A stretch of DNA of 64,000 nucleotides from Rhodopseudomonas palustris (lineage in GTDB: Bacteria > Pseudomonadota > Alphaproteobacteria > Rhizobiales > Xanthobacteraceae): contig NZ_CP041387.1 in assembly GCF_007005445.1 (NCBI RefSeq), positions 2,939,001 through 3,003,000 on the forward strand, in the 5' to 3' direction. Position 1 is the stretch's first letter. Every line of letters begins with the position of its first letter. Of this stretch, positions 48,777 to 59,309 are shown piece after piece. The notes under the pieces are model-generated. The model worked only from the letters and a program-made list of their open reading frames with translations. It had not been told where the DNA came from and made no database searches. The position numbers and the translations under genes are program-made.

Positions 48777-50858
48777 ATGCGCCTCACCGCCGGAACCGAC
48801 TCCCGTCTCGGAGCGACCTGGGACGGGCGCGGCACCAACTTCGCGCTGTTCTCCGCCAACGCCCACAAGGTCGAGCTCTGTCTGTTCGACGCCCAAGGCC
48901 GCCGCGAGCTGGAGCGGATCGAACTGCCGGAGCGCACCGAAGACGTCTGGCACGGTTATCTCAACGACGTCTCGCCCGGCCAGCTCTACGGCTACCGGGT
49001 GTACGGGCCCTACGATCCTGACCACGGCCATCGCTTCAACGCCCACAAGCTGCTGCTCGACCCCTATGCCAAACGGCTGAGCGGACGCCTGGTATGGAGC
49101 GAAGCCCATTTCGCCTATCGCACCGGCTCTCCGCGCGAGGATCTGTCGTTCGACCGCCGCGACAACGCACGCGGCATGCCGAAGGCGGTGGTGGTCGACG
49201 AGACCGTCGGCAGCGGCCGCCGCGAAACCCGGCCCGGGATCCGCTGGGAAGACACCGTCATTTACGAAGCCCACGTCAAGGGACTGACCCAGCTTCGCGA
49301 CGATGTGCCGCCCGGACTGCGCGGCACCTTCGGAGGCCTCGCCTGCCCGTCGATGATCGCGCATCTGAAACGGCTCGGGGTTACCACAATTGAACTTTTG
49401 CCGGTTCACGGCTTTGTCGATGACCGCATCCTGGTCGAGAAGAAGCTGGTGAACTACTGGGGCTACAACACGATCTCGTTCTTCGCACCGGAGACCCGCT
49501 ACGCGCCGGACAAGGACAATCCGCTGGACTCGTTCCGTACCACCGTGGCGCGGCTGCACGACGCCGGAATCGAAGTCCTGCTCGACGTCGTCTACAACCA
49601 CACCGCGGAGGGCAATCATCTCGGTCCGACGCTGTCGTTCCGCGGCATCGACAACGCCTCGTACTATTGGCTGCAGCCCGACAATCCGCGTTACTACGAC
49701 GACTTTACCGGCTGCGGCAATTCGCTGAACCTGACGCATCCGCGCGTGCTGCAGATGGTGATGGACAGCCTGCGCTATTGGGTCGAAGTCTGCCACGTCG
49801 ACGGCTTCCGCTTCGACCTCGCCACCACGCTGGCGCGCGGGCCCAACGGCTACGACCGCAAAGGCGGCTTCTTTACCGCGATCCGGCAGGATCCGGCGCT
49901 GGCCGGCGTCAAGCTGGTCGCCGAGCCTTGGGATCTCGGCATGGGCGGCTATCAGGTCGGCGCGTTCCCGTCGCAATGGTCGGAATGGAACGATCGCTAC
50001 CGCAGCGTGATGCGGCGCTACTGGAGCGGTGAAGGCAGCCTGATCGGCGAAGTGTCGCGGCGGATGACCGGTTCGTCCGACATGTTCAACCACGACGGCC
50101 GGATGCCGCGCGCCAGCGTCAATCACGTCACCGTGCACGATGGCTTCACGCTCGCCGACCTGTTCAGTTACGAGCACAAGCACAACCTCGCCAACGGCGA
50201 GGAAAATCGCGACGGGTCCAACGACAATCACAGCATCAATTGCGGCGTCGAGGGCCCGAGCGACGATCCGAAGATTCTCGGCCTGCGCCGCCAGCTTCGC
50301 AAGAACCAGCTCGCCTGCCTGTTCCTGGCGCAGGGCGTGCCGCTGCTGCTCGCCGGCGACGAGGTCGGCAATTCGCAGTCCGGCAACAACAATGCCTATT
50401 GCCAGGACAACGAGATCGGCTGGGTCGGTTGGGACGGCAGCAACACCGACGACGATATGGTCGAGTTCGTCGGGCTGATGACCGACATCCGCCGCCGCTT
50501 TCCGCAGCTTCGCTCGCGCCGCTGGCTCGATGGCCGCCGGGCCGATGGCTCGTATGGCGTGCTGTGGTTGACGCCGTCGGCGGCGGAGATGACCGAGCAG
50601 GATTGGGCGTTTCCCGACGGCCGCTTCCTGGCCTACATGCTGAGCCCGAGCGAGGCCGGCGGCGATTCCATCTTCATTGTGCTGAATTCTGGGGGTGAGG
50701 CGATCGACTTCCATCTGCCGAAGACCAGCGACTTTCCTGTCTGGCACCAGCTGTTCGACACCACCAAGGATACCGTGCAGGTCGCGCCGTTGAAATTCGG
50801 CAGCGTCAGCTCGGCGCCGCCACGCTCGGTGCTCGCCTTTGCCGGGACGATGGCATGA
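48777..50858 (+). CDS. glgX: Glycogen debranching enzyme
   Basis: Hydrolyses alpha-1,6 branches of limit dextrins. 693 residues. TDSRLGATWDGRGTNFALFS begins the CBM48 domain. The barrel has YEAHVKGLTQLRDDVPPGLR, LLDVVYNHTAEGNHLGPTLS, DGFRFDLATTLARG (nucleophile), LVAEPWDLGMGGYQVG (acid/base) and TVHDGFTLADLFSYEHKHN. Start MRLTAGTD at 48777 is as in GlgX proteins; the TTG six codons upstream is less likely. Linear dextrins it releases are substrates for TreY. Overlaps treZ by 4 bp. Confidence 0.95.
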   Translation: MRLTAGTDSRLGATWDGRGTNFALFSANAHKVELCLFDAQGRRELERIELPERTEDVWHGYLNDVSPGQLYGYRVYGPYDPDHGHRFNAHKLLLDPYAKRLSGRLVWSEAHFAYRTGSPREDLSFDRRDNARGMPKAVVVDETVGSGRRETRPGIRWEDTVIYEAHVKGLTQLRDDVPPGLRGTFGGLACPSMIAHLKRLGVTTIELLPVHGFVDDRILVEKKLVNYWGYNTISFFAPETRYAPDKDNPLDSFRTTVARLHDAGIEVLLDVVYNHTAEGNHLGPTLSFRGIDNASYYWLQPDNPRYYDDFTGCGNSLNLTHPRVLQMVMDSLRYWVEVCHVDGFRFDLATTLARGPNGYDRKGGFFTAIRQDPALAGVKLVAEPWDLGMGGYQVGAFPSQWSEWNDRYRSVMRRYWSGEGSLIGEVSRRMTGSSDMFNHDGRMPRASVNHVTVHDGFTLADLFSYEHKHNLANGEENRDGSNDNHSINCGVEGPSDDPKILGLRRQLRKNQLACLFLAQGVPLLLAGDEVGNSQSGNNNAYCQDNEIGWVGWDGSNTDDDMVEFVGLMTDIRRRFPQLRSRRWLDGRRADGSYGVLWLTPSAAEMTEQDWAFPDGRFLAYMLSPSEAGGDSIFIVLNSGGEAIDFHLPKTSDFPVWHQLFDTTKDTVQVAPLKFGSVSSAPPRSVLAFAGTMA

Positions 50859-52624
50859 CCGGACGCAGCTTCGGTCCGCGCCTCACGGCCGGCGGCGTCG
50901 AATTCCGGCTGTGGGCGCCGAACGCGCAGCAGGTCGAGGTGGTGCTGGACGGCGCAACGCATCCGATGCTGCGCGACGACAAGGGCTGGCACGCGGCGGA
51001 AGTCGCCGGCCCCGGCGTCGGCGCACGCTATCGCTTCCGCATCGACGGCGAGCTCGAGGTGCCGGACCCCGGCTCGCTGTTTCAGCCCGACGACATCTCC
51101 GGCCCCAGCGAAGTGATCGACCACGCCGCCTACGCTTGGCGCGCAACGGATTGGCGTGGCCGTCCGTGGGCCGATACCGTGCTGCTGGAAACTCATGTCG
51201 GCACCTTCACGCCCGAAGGCAGCTACCGCGCGATGATCGACAAGCTCGATCATCTGGTCGCGACAGGAATCACCGCTTTGGAATTGATGCCGCTGGCAGA
51301 CTTCCCGGGACAGCGCAATTGGGGCTACGACGGCGTGCTGTGGTACGCGCCAGACAGCGCCTATGGCCGTCCGGAAGATCTCAAGGCGCTGATCGACGAA
51401 GCGCATCTGCGCGGCCTGATGGTGTTTCTCGACGTGGTCTACAACCACTTCGGTCCGGAGGGAAATTATCTCGGCGGTTACGCGCCCGATTTTTTCTCCG
51501 ACAAGCACACACCGTGGGGCAACGCGATCAACTATCGGGTCGGCGAAGTCCGCGCCTTCGCGATCGAGAACGCACTGCATTGGCTGCGCGACTATCGGTT
51601 CGACGGGCTGCGGCTCGACGCCGTGCACGCGATCCCCGATCAGGGCGAGATCCCGATGTTGCACGAATTGTCCCGCGAGGCCGGCAAGCTGGCGGCCGAG
51701 ACCGGGCGGCACATCCATCTGGTGCTGGAGAACGACGACAACATCGCCGCCGTGCTCGATCCGGTCACCGATCCGTCGCGCGGGCAGTATCGCGCGCAGT
51801 GGAACGACGATTATCACCACGCGTGGCACGTCGCGCTGACCGGCGAGCGCCAGGGCTACTATTCCGACTATGCCGATGCGCCGCTGCGGCACCTGGCGCG
51901 CGCGCTCGGCTCCGGCTTCGCCTATCAGGGCGAGCCGTCGGCGCATCGCGGCGGCACCCCGCGCGGCGAGCCGAGCGGCGAGTTGCCACCGCTCGGCTTC
52001 GTCAACTTCCTGCAGAACCACGACCAGATCGGCAATCGCGCGCTTGGCGACCGGCTGGAGAGCCTCGCCAAGCCCGCGGCGATCGAAGCCGCGCTGGCGA
52101 TCACGCTGCTGGCGCCCACCGTGCCGATGCTGTTCATGGGCGAGGAATGGGGCTCGAAGGCGCCGTTTCCGTTCTTCTGCGACTTCCACGGCGAGCTGGC
52201 CGAAGCGGTGCGCGACGGCCGCCGCAAGGAATTCGCTGGCGCCTATGAGAAATACGGCGACGACGTCCCCGATCCGCTCGATCACGACACCTTCGACAGC
52301 GCCGTGCTCGACTGGCGCGAGCGCGATGGCGGCGCCGGCGCGCAGCGATTGGCGCTGGTGTCGCGGCTGCTGCAGGTCCGCCGCAACGCGATCGCGCCGC
52401 GGCTCGCCGGAGCGCGGTTCGACACCGCCGCAATCGCCGAGGGCGGGCTGCTGACCGCACACTGGCGGCTGGCGGACGGCGCCACACTCGCTCTCGTCGC
52501 CAATCTGTCGGACCAGGAGCGCGACGGCGGCACGCCGGCCGCGTCGGGAACTATTTTATGGGGCGGCGATTGGACCCGGATCATTCCGCCTTGGGCGGTG
52601 TCCTGGCGCCTTGAGCAACCCTAA
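50855..52624 (+). CDS. treZ: Malto-oligosyltrehalose trehalohydrolase
   Basis: Releases trehalose from maltooligosyl-trehalose made by TreY. 589 residues. VEFRLWAPNAQQVEVVLDG is the N-terminal beta domain. The GH13 barrel has LETHVGTFTPEGSYRAM, DVVYNHFGPEGNYLGGYAP, DGLRLDAVHAIPDQG (nucleophile), HLVLENDDNIA (the Glu region) and VNFLQNHDQIGNRALGDR (third Asp). VPMLFMGEEWGSKAPF is also conserved. Start ATG overlaps the glgX stop; the stop codon is followed immediately by the treY ATG. Confidence 0.95.
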   Translation: MTGRSFGPRLTAGGVEFRLWAPNAQQVEVVLDGATHPMLRDDKGWHAAEVAGPGVGARYRFRIDGELEVPDPGSLFQPDDISGPSEVIDHAAYAWRATDWRGRPWADTVLLETHVGTFTPEGSYRAMIDKLDHLVATGITALELMPLADFPGQRNWGYDGVLWYAPDSAYGRPEDLKALIDEAHLRGLMVFLDVVYNHFGPEGNYLGGYAPDFFSDKHTPWGNAINYRVGEVRAFAIENALHWLRDYRFDGLRLDAVHAIPDQGEIPMLHELSREAGKLAAETGRHIHLVLENDDNIAAVLDPVTDPSRGQYRAQWNDDYHHAWHVALTGERQGYYSDYADAPLRHLARALGSGFAYQGEPSAHRGGTPRGEPSGELPPLGFVNFLQNHDQIGNRALGDRLESLAKPAAIEAALAITLLAPTVPMLFMGEEWGSKAPFPFFCDFHGELAEAVRDGRRKEFAGAYEKYGDDVPDPLDHDTFDSAVLDWRERDGGAGAQRLALVSRLLQVRRNAIAPRLAGARFDTAAIAEGGLLTAHWRLADGATLALVANLSDQERDGGTPAASGTILWGGDWTRIIPPWAVSWRLEQP

Positions 52625-55411
52625 ATGCCCCCTGCCATTCCGACTGCGACCTATCGCCTTCAGCTCACCGCCGATTTCGGTTTCGACGCCGCTGCCGCAA
52701 TCGTTCCCTACCTGAAGCGGCTCGGCCTCTCGCATCTGTACGCGTCGCCGTTCATGAAGGCGCGCAAGGGTTCGACCCACGGCTACGACATCGTCGATCA
52801 CACCCAACTCAATCCCGAGCTCGGTGGCGAAGAAGGCTTCGCCCGGCTCAGCGCCGCGCTGAAACAGCACGACATCGGCCTGATCCTCGATTTCGTGCCG
52901 AACCATGTCGGCGTGCACTACGCCGACAATCCGTGGTGGCTCGACGTGCTGGAATGGGGCCCGGCCTCGCCGCACGCCGCCTCGTTCGACATCGATTGGG
53001 AGATGCTGCCGTTCCGCGCTCGCGGCGGCGTGCTGCTGCCGATCATCGGCTCGTCCTACGGCAAGGCGCTCGAAGGCGGCGAGATCGAACTGCGTTATGA
53101 CTCCGCCGACGGCAGCTTCTCGGCCTGGTACTACGAACATCGGCTGCCGATCGCGCCGCAGCGCTACAGCGAGATCTTGCGCACCGTGGTGCGCGAGGCC
53201 GATGCCGCCGAAACCGATACGGGCCGCGCGATCCTGGAGCTCGCCGCGCGCTACACCGGGCTGCGCCGCCCCGCGCGCGCCGAGGCCCCGGAATTCAAGG
53301 CGGCGCTGAAGGCGATACCTGGCGCTGCCGAGGTGATCGCACGCGGTCTCGACGCCTACCGCGCCGGCGAAGGCCGCGCCACCCAGATCCAGGCGCTCCA
53401 CAATCTGCTTGAGCGCCAGCACTACAAGCTCGGGCACTGGCAATTGGCGTCGAGCGAGATCAACTACCGCCGGTTCTTCGACGTCAATACCCTCGCCGGC
53501 CTGCGCGTCGAAGATGCCGCCACCTTCGCGGCGATCCACAGTCGGGTGAAGAAGCTGCTCGCCGACGGCCAACTGCAGGGCCTGCGCCTCGACCACATCG
53601 ACGGCCTGCGCGATCCGGCGCAGTATTTCCAGCGGCTGCGCCGGCTGGCGCGCGACGCGCAGGGGCCGGATGCGCCGCCGCTGTACACCGTGATCGAAAA
53701 AATTCTCGGCGAGGGCGAGGAGCTGCATCGCTTCGCCGGCGTGCACGGCACCACCGGCTACGAATGGCTCAACGTCATCACCCGAGTGCTGCTCGACGGC
53801 GGCGGCCTGAAGCCGCTCGACGAGACTTGGCGGCAGGCCAGCAATCTGTCGCCGACGTTCGATCCGGTGCTGAAGGCCGCCAAGCGCCGCGTGCTGGAGA
53901 CGCTGCTGCTGAGCGAGTTCACCGTGCTCACCCGGCTGCTGGCGCGGATCGCATCGGGTCACTACTCGACCCGCGATTTTTCCGCCGACAATCTGCGACA
54001 GGCATTCGAGCTCTATGTGCTGCACTTCCCGGTGTATCGCACCTATCTGACCGGCAACAGCCCGACCCAGCTCGACCGCCGGCTGATCGAAGACACCATC
54101 GCCAAAGCGCGGGCCGACTGGTTCGGCGCCGACGACGGCATCTTCGAATTCCTCAAAGACGTGCTGACGATGGACCTGGTGAAGCCCGGACGCGCGCCAC
54201 ACTCCAAGCCGCGGGTGCGCCGTTTCGCCCTCAAGGTGCAGCAGTTCACCGGGCCGACAATGGCGAAGTCGCTCGAGGACACCGCATTCTATCGCTATCA
54301 CCGGCTGCTGGCCCTGAACGAGGTCGGCGGCGATCCGGCCGCCCCCGAGATGCCGACAGCCGCATTCCACGCCGAGATGCAGGGCCGCGCCCAGGATTGG
54401 CCGCACGGCATGACGGCGACGATGACGCACGACGCCAAGCGCGGCGAAGACGCGCGCGCGCGGCTGCTATCCCTCGCCGAAATCCCCGGCGAATGGGCCA
54501 GCGCCGTCGGCAAATGGAAGTTGCTCAACGCGCCGCATCTCGTCGTCGACGGCGAGATGCGAGCCCCCTCGCCCGCGTTCGAATACATGCTGTATCAGGC
54601 GCTGCTCGGCGCCTGGCCGCTGACGCCCGATCCGGATTTCGCCGATCGCTTCCAGGGATTCGCGCTGAAGGCTGCCCGCGAGGGCAAGCAGGAAACCAAC
54701 TGGCTCAATCCGAACCTCGCTTACGAAGAAGGCGTGCGCACCTTCATCGACCGCATGCTCGATTCCTCGCTGTCGGGCGCGTTCCTGGAGTCGGTCGAGA
54801 ACCTGCACCGGCGATTGTCGCTGCTCGGCGCGCTCAACGGGCTCGGTCAGGTGACTCTGAAGGCGACGATACCGGGCGTACCGGATTTCTATCAGGGCAC
54901 CGAATTCTGGGATTTTTCGCTGGTCGATCCCGACAACCGCCGGCCGGTGGATTTCGCCGCGCGCGCCAAGGCGCTGGAGACACTACACGATCGGCCGGAC
55001 TGGAACGCGCTGATCGCGGACTGGCGTGACGGCCGCGTCAAGCTCGCCTGGACTCACAATCTGCTGCGGCTGCGCCGCGACCATGCCGAGCTGTTCACCG
55101 ACGGCGACTATCGTCCACTCGCGGTGAAGGGCCCGCATCGTGACCACATCGTCGCATTCGCCCGCAGCCGCGGCAGCGAGGCGGTGATCGTCGTGGTCGG
55201 CAAAGGCTTTGCGGCGCTATCCGACAACGGCCGGCAATGGCCCACCGGCGAGGTGTTCGAAGGCGCGGTGGATACCACAGGCTACGTGGTCGAGACCGAG
55301 ACCGGCGACGACAGCTCCGGCAACCTGGCGCTGCGCGACCTGTTCCGCCACCTCCCAGTCGCTGTGCGTCGCGCCCGGGTCGCCGGCTCAAGACGCACAC
55401 GACGCGGCTGA
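52625..55411 (+). CDS. treY: Malto-oligosyltrehalose synthase
   Basis: Rearranges the reducing-end glucose of maltodextrins to an alpha,alpha-1,1 linkage, giving maltooligosyl-trehalose for TreZ. 928 residues. PTATYRLQLTADFGFDAAAA and SHLYASPFMKARKGSTHGYD are the diagnostic N-terminal motifs. LDFVPNHVGVHYADNPWW, GLRLDHIDGLRDPAQYF (nucleophile), YTVIEKILGEGEEL (acid/base) and TMTHDAKRGEDARARL (third Asp) follow. It is the last gene of the rightward operon; stop and start are contiguous with treZ (TAAATG). Confidence 0.95.
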   Translation: MPPAIPTATYRLQLTADFGFDAAAAIVPYLKRLGLSHLYASPFMKARKGSTHGYDIVDHTQLNPELGGEEGFARLSAALKQHDIGLILDFVPNHVGVHYADNPWWLDVLEWGPASPHAASFDIDWEMLPFRARGGVLLPIIGSSYGKALEGGEIELRYDSADGSFSAWYYEHRLPIAPQRYSEILRTVVREADAAETDTGRAILELAARYTGLRRPARAEAPEFKAALKAIPGAAEVIARGLDAYRAGEGRATQIQALHNLLERQHYKLGHWQLASSEINYRRFFDVNTLAGLRVEDAATFAAIHSRVKKLLADGQLQGLRLDHIDGLRDPAQYFQRLRRLARDAQGPDAPPLYTVIEKILGEGEELHRFAGVHGTTGYEWLNVITRVLLDGGGLKPLDETWRQASNLSPTFDPVLKAAKRRVLETLLLSEFTVLTRLLARIASGHYSTRDFSADNLRQAFELYVLHFPVYRTYLTGNSPTQLDRRLIEDTIAKARADWFGADDGIFEFLKDVLTMDLVKPGRAPHSKPRVRRFALKVQQFTGPTMAKSLEDTAFYRYHRLLALNEVGGDPAAPEMPTAAFHAEMQGRAQDWPHGMTATMTHDAKRGEDARARLLSLAEIPGEWASAVGKWKLLNAPHLVVDGEMRAPSPAFEYMLYQALLGAWPLTPDPDFADRFQGFALKAAREGKQETNWLNPNLAYEEGVRTFIDRMLDSSLSGAFLESVENLHRRLSLLGALNGLGQVTLKATIPGVPDFYQGTEFWDFSLVDPDNRRPVDFAARAKALETLHDRPDWNALIADWRDGRVKLAWTHNLLRLRRDHAELFTDGDYRPLAVKGPHRDHIVAFARSRGSEAVIVVVGKGFAALSDNGRQWPTGEVFEGAVDTTGYVVETETGDDSSGNLALRDLFRHLPVAVRRARVAGSRRTRRG

Positions 55412-55792
55412 ACGCACAGCAGACTGCAGCGCCGTCATTCCGGGCCACTCCCGCCAGCGAGCGAACTCGAATTCTGCCCCTCGCACCGAATTCCACAAAG
55501 CCCTGCTCGCTTCGAGATTCCAGGTTCGCGCTGCGCGCGCCCCGGAATGTCTCGGGGAGACGTGCGGCAACACCATGACCATCGACTGCTTTGGCGCGAT
55601 TGCACACGCCCCCACAAAACACCGAGGCCGCCCGGGAGCTGGAGCCGGACGGCCTGACGGGGTTTGTGCCGATCAGGAAATCGGTTCCCTCACCCGCACG
55701 ACCAGGATTCCAAGATTCGGTTACTTACAACTTAACGCAATTGCCGATAACTACTTTCTGCAACGCCACAATTTGGTGCAGCGCACAGGCCG
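55412..55792. other. 381-bp gene-free region after treY
   Basis: Contains a class 2 REP-like repeat pair (55433-55551) and then an A/T-richer stretch around 55710-55790. Short frames on both strands have no family features. The region converges between treY and the leftward PHA-type gene, so a terminator role for the repeat is plausible. Confidence 0.5.
55433..55551. repeat. REP-like palindromic repeat pair, class 2
   Basis: Left arm CGTCATTCCGGGCC and, 85 bp on, right arm AGATTCCAGGTTCGCGC with CGCGCCCCGGAATGTC. The right arm contains AGATTCCAGGTT, one mismatch from the 12-bp site used by the IS110 element at 60.4 kb, and it is not occupied. Confidence 0.7.
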
Positions 55793-56101
55793 TCATTTCT
55801 TCTCCAACATCAAATGACCGCGCTTCTGAATCGCGACACGCGCCGCGTCGGCGAACTTCTGCAGCAGCCACGGCAGGCGCACTTCGAGTCGGACGTGATC
55901 CTCGGCGACGTCGACCTGACCGGCAGCGACCTGACCGAGCGCACGGACGCGAAACAGCATCTGGTCGCCGCGCCAAGTCTCTTCGTCCACCTTCAAAATC
56001 GGTACGTTGATCGCCGCGCGGCTGAGGCCGGTCTGTAGCCGCCGGCGTGCTTCGTCGCGGCCGAGGCGATGGGGAATCGATACGACAAGCGGAGCTGACA
56101 T
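55793..56101 (-). CDS. Polyhydroxyalkanoic acid system (PHA_gran_rgn) family protein
   Basis: A 102-residue protein. LVVSIPHRLGRDEARRRLQTGL matches the start of the putative PHA-system family, and MLFRVRALGQVAAGQVDVAEDHVRLEVRLPWLLQKFADA matches its central and C-terminal part. The name comes from co-occurrence with polyhydroxyalkanoate genes in Pseudomonas; no PHA gene is visible in this window. There is no signal peptide. It is divergent from the DUF3309 gene. Confidence 0.8.
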   Translation of the reverse strand: MSAPLVVSIPHRLGRDEARRRLQTGLSRAAINVPILKVDEETWRGDQMLFRVRALGQVAAGQVDVAEDHVRLEVRLPWLLQKFADAARVAIQKRGHLMLEKK

Positions 56102-56199
56102 CGCGGCGTCCTCGTCACTGGAGCGGATTGATGTCTCCCTATCTAGGCACGTCTTGCGACAACAACAGGGCGTCGCGCACCACGCAGAGTTTCGGCCGC

Positions 56200-56224
56200 G
56201 GAACCTTCATTGTTACGCCGTGTT
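56200..56224 (+). promoter_or_regulatory. Candidate EcfG-type promoter of the DUF3309 gene
   Basis: GGAAC (56200-56204), 16-bp spacer and TGTT (56221-56224), one mismatch from CGTT. It lies 54 bp before the ATG. Small hydrophobic DUF3309 genes are frequent general-stress targets in alphaproteobacteria. Confidence 0.5.
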
Positions 56225-56277
56225 CTCCTTCCGACAGGCGGAGCATTCGGGCGATCCGCCGCGACAAGGAGAGCAAG

Positions 56278-56442
56278 ATGTCCATCGGCACTATCATCCT
56301 GATCATCCTGATCATCGCCTTGCTGGGCGGTTTCACCGGAGTCGGCGGCGGGCCGTTCTACGGCACTGGTTACTACGGCGGCGGCGGTCTCGGCCTGGTA
56401 ATCGTGATCCTGCTGATCTTGCTGCTGCTCGGCAAGATCTGA
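56278..56442 (+). CDS. DUF3309 family small membrane protein
   Basis: A 54-residue protein with two hydrophobic helices (GTIILIILIIALLGGFTG and GLGLVIVILLILLLLGKI) joined by a Gly/Tyr-rich loop (GPFYGTGYYGGGG). This is the DUF3309 layout. AAGGAGAG lies just upstream of the ATG. It probably sits in the inner membrane; function unknown, although homologues are often strongly induced by stress. Confidence 0.82.
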   Translation: MSIGTIILIILIIALLGGFTGVGGGPFYGTGYYGGGGLGLVIVILLILLLLGKI

Positions 56443-56480
56443 CGCACGGCATCGTTCCGTTGGCTGATCGACAAGGTCGT

Positions 56481-56502
56481 GGCCGGGCTCGAACGCCCGG
56501 CC
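56481..56502. terminator. Hairpin between the DUF3309 gene and ligD
   Basis: GGCCGGGC (56481-56488) and GCCCGGCC (56495-56502) form an 8-bp perfect stem with a TCGAAC loop between two convergent genes, with GAAAAA on the rightward side. Likely a bidirectional terminator. Confidence 0.6.
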
Positions 56503-56525
56503 ATCGCGCATCGAAAAACGGCCGC

Positions 56526-59270
56526 CTACTTCCGACCCGACGTCAGCGCCTTGATCGCCGGCTTCAGCGGAGTGTCCGCTTCGTCGTAGTCCGTCCACGC
56601 TTTGGACCGCTTGATCAGCGCGGGCACCGACTCGATGGTGTAGCGCTTGGGGTCGAGACCGGCCTTCACCTGGGACCACGTCACCGGCATCGACACCGTG
56701 GCGCCGGCGCGGGCGCGCGGCGACAGCACCGCGACCGCGGTCGACATCCGGTCGTTGCGCAAATAATCGAGGAAAATCTTTCCCGTACGCTTCTGCTTCG
56801 ACATGTTGAGCAGATACTGCTCGGGACTGTCCTCGGCCATCTGCGCGCACACCGTTTGGGCAAACGTCTTGGCAGCCTTCCAGTCGACACTGTCATCGGG
56901 CTTCAGTGGCACCACGACGTGCAAGCCCTTGCCGCCGGTGGTCTTGCAGAACGTCGCGAGCCCCAGCGCTTCGAGACGCTGCTTCATTTCCTTGGCGGCC
57001 ACGATCACCTCGTCGAACCCGACCTCGGGCGCCGGATCGAGATCGAATACCAGCCGTCCCGGCACGTCGTAGCGGTTCGGCGCGCAGTTCCAAGGATGCA
57101 ACTCGACGCCGCCGATCTGCGCCACGGCGATCAGGCCTTCGAGGCGGTCGATCTGCACATACGGCTTGCGATCGCCGGAGACCTTGGCCAGTTCGATCAG
57201 GTTCGACATTCCCGGCATGGCGTGCCGCTGAAAGAACAGCTCGCCGCCGATGCCGTCGGGCGCGCGCACGATCGAACACGGCCGGCCTTTGATGTCCGGG
57301 ATCAGCCAGTCGCCCACTTCGGCAAAGTAATCGGCCAGATCGCGCTTGGTCACCGCGCCGCTGATCTCGCTCTCCGGCCACAGCTCCTTGTCGGGCTTGG
57401 AGATCACCACGCCCATCACCTCGGACCGGGCAGCGTCGGCGCGGCGGGGCGCGGCGCGCTTGCCCGCAGCCTTTCGCGGCTTCGCCGTCTTGGCGGCCCG
57501 GCGCTTCGGCTTTGGTTCGGCCAACTCGACCTGCTGCGGCGCCTCGGCTTCGACCTCCGCAGCCGGCTTGTCGGCGCGCAGCCCCTTGAAGGCCGCCTGA
57601 CGCACCATGCTGCCGCCGGTGAAGCCGGCGAATTCGATCTCGGCGACCAGCTCCGGCGTCACCCAGTGGACGTCGCGTGTCTTCTTCGGCGCATTGGCGC
57701 CGCTGAACGGATTGCTATCGGCTTCATGCGCCTTCAGCTCGGGCAGGATGCGCTTGACCACATCCTGGCCGAACCCGGTGCCGACGATGCCCACATAGGC
57801 GAGGTCATCGCCGCGGTGAACGCCGACCAGCAGCGAACGGAATTTGCCGTTCGTGGTCTTCCAACCGCCGATCACTACCTCGTGGCCGGCGCGGCACTTC
57901 GCCTTGGTCCAGGCTCCGCTGCGGCCGGAGCGATACGGCGCATCGAGCTTCTTCGACATGATACCTTCGAGCGACAGCTTGCAGGCCGACTGCAGAATGG
58001 CGTCACCGCCGGTTTCAAAATGCTCGACGTAGCGGATCAGGCCCTCCTTGCGACGGCCACGTGCGGCCTTCAGCAAAGCGGCAAGCCGCTCCTTGCGCTC
58101 CGACAGCGGCAGCCGGCGCAGATCCTCGCCCTCCGCATAAGGCAGATCGAATGCAAAGCAGATCAGATTGTCGGTGTCGCCGTCCGACAGCGCCGCCTGC
58201 AGCGCGGCGAAATCCGGCTGGCCGTGCGAATCCAGCGCCACCACCTCGGTGTCGATGATCGCGTCCGGCAGCGACGCCGCTTCTTCCGCGATCGCGTTGA
58301 ATTTGCCAGTCCAGTCGAGGCCCTTGCGCGTCAGCAGCTTGGCTTGCCCCTGCTCGATGCGGAGCTGCATCCGGTAGCCGTCGAACTTGATCTCGTGGCC
58401 CCAGCCCTCGCCGCCGGGCGGCCGTTCGACCGAGGTGCAGAGCTGCGGCGGCACGAAATCCGGCATGGCCGCGTGCGTGCCACGAACAGCTGACTTACTC
58501 CGCGCCGCGGGTTTCGCGGACTTCGCAGGTTTCGCTTTGGCAGGCGTCTTCGGCTTGGCTTTCGTCGCCTTCTTCGCAGCGCCGGTTTCCGCGCGCTGAT
58601 CGGCCGCAAGCCCGGTGTTGGAATCCCACACCGCATCCGCCGTCACCTTCGCGGCCGCCTTGCGCAGCATGAACGGCTTCGGTGCCTTGCCCTTGCCCGC
58701 CGCGATCGTTTCCATGGCGCGGCCCGAGGCGACCGAGCGGTCGTCGTCGAGCACGGTGTTGGCGTCGCCCTCGCGGGCGTCATCGTCGCGGTGCTTGATC
58801 AGCAGCCAATTGGTGCGCTTGCCGCCATTGCGGTCGTGCCGCATCCGCACCAGCACCCAGCTGCCATGCAGCTTCTCGCCGTGCAGGGTGAACTTCAGGT
58901 CGCCCTTTTTGAAGCCGCGCTCGGGATCGTCGCACTCCCAATAGCCGCGGTCCCAGAGCTGCACCGTGCCGCCGCCATACTGGCCCTTCGGGATCGTGCC
59001 TTCGAAGTCGCCGTAGTCCAGCGGATGATCCTCGACCTCGACGGCGAGGCGCTTGTCGTGCGGATCGAGCGACGGCCCCTTGGTCACCGCCCAGGACTTG
59101 AACACGCCGCCATATTCCAGGCGCAGGTCGTAGTGCAGACGGGTGGCGTCGTGCTTCTGGATCACGAACCGTCGCTGCTTCGAAGGCGCCACCTTGGCGT
59201 CGCCGCGCGGCTCCGCGGTCTGCTCGAAGTCGCGTTTCTTGCGGTAGATGCTGAGCTTGTTGCTGGCCAC
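56526..59270 (-). CDS. ligD: Multifunctional DNA ligase D (phosphoesterase-ligase-polymerase)
   Basis: Main enzyme of bacterial non-homologous end joining. 914 residues in the order phosphoesterase, ligase, polymerase. The 3'-phosphoesterase (about 25-200) has [18 protein letters not shown] and [12 protein letters not shown] Lys/Ala/Pro-rich linker (230-265) follows. The ATP-dependent ligase has EIKFDGYRM with the adenylated lysine K295, IDTEVVALD and [21 protein letters not shown] second Lys/Arg/Ala linker leads to the primase-polymerase, with [15 protein letters not shown] (metal-binding DLD) and [12 protein letters not shown]. Divergent from ku, with start codons 133 bp apart and a one-mismatch EcfG-type promoter between. 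Confidence 0.95.
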   Translation of the reverse strand: MASNKLSIYRKKRDFEQTAEPRGDAKVAPSKQRRFVIQKHDATRLHYDLRLEYGGVFKSWAVTKGPSLDPHDKRLAVEVEDHPLDYGDFEGTIPKGQYGGGTVQLWDRGYWECDDPERGFKKGDLKFTLHGEKLHGSWVLVRMRHDRNGGKRTNWLLIKHRDDDAREGDANTVLDDDRSVASGRAMETIAAGKGKAPKPFMLRKAAAKVTADAVWDSNTGLAADQRAETGAAKKATKAKPKTPAKAKPAKSAKPAARSKSAVRGTHAAMPDFVPPQLCTSVERPPGGEGWGHEIKFDGYRMQLRIEQGQAKLLTRKGLDWTGKFNAIAEEAASLPDAIIDTEVVALDSHGQPDFAALQAALSDGDTDNLICFAFDLPYAEGEDLRRLPLSERKERLAALLKAARGRRKEGLIRYVEHFETGGDAILQSACKLSLEGIMSKKLDAPYRSGRSGAWTKAKCRAGHEVVIGGWKTTNGKFRSLLVGVHRGDDLAYVGIVGTGFGQDVVKRILPELKAHEADSNPFSGANAPKKTRDVHWVTPELVAEIEFAGFTGGSMVRQAAFKGLRADKPAAEVEAEAPQQVELAEPKPKRRAAKTAKPRKAAGKRAAPRRADAARSEVMGVVISKPDKELWPESEISGAVTKRDLADYFAEVGDWLIPDIKGRPCSIVRAPDGIGGELFFQRHAMPGMSNLIELAKVSGDRKPYVQIDRLEGLIAVAQIGGVELHPWNCAPNRYDVPGRLVFDLDPAPEVGFDEVIVAAKEMKQRLEALGLATFCKTTGGKGLHVVVPLKPDDSVDWKAAKTFAQTVCAQMAEDSPEQYLLNMSKQKRTGKIFLDYLRNDRMSTAVAVLSPRARAGATVSMPVTWSQVKAGLDPKRYTIESVPALIKRSKAWTDYDEADTPLKPAIKALTSGRK

Positions 59271-59309
59271 CGTCGCTCCTTACTCACCGCCGACCGGCTG
59301 GGCAGGACA

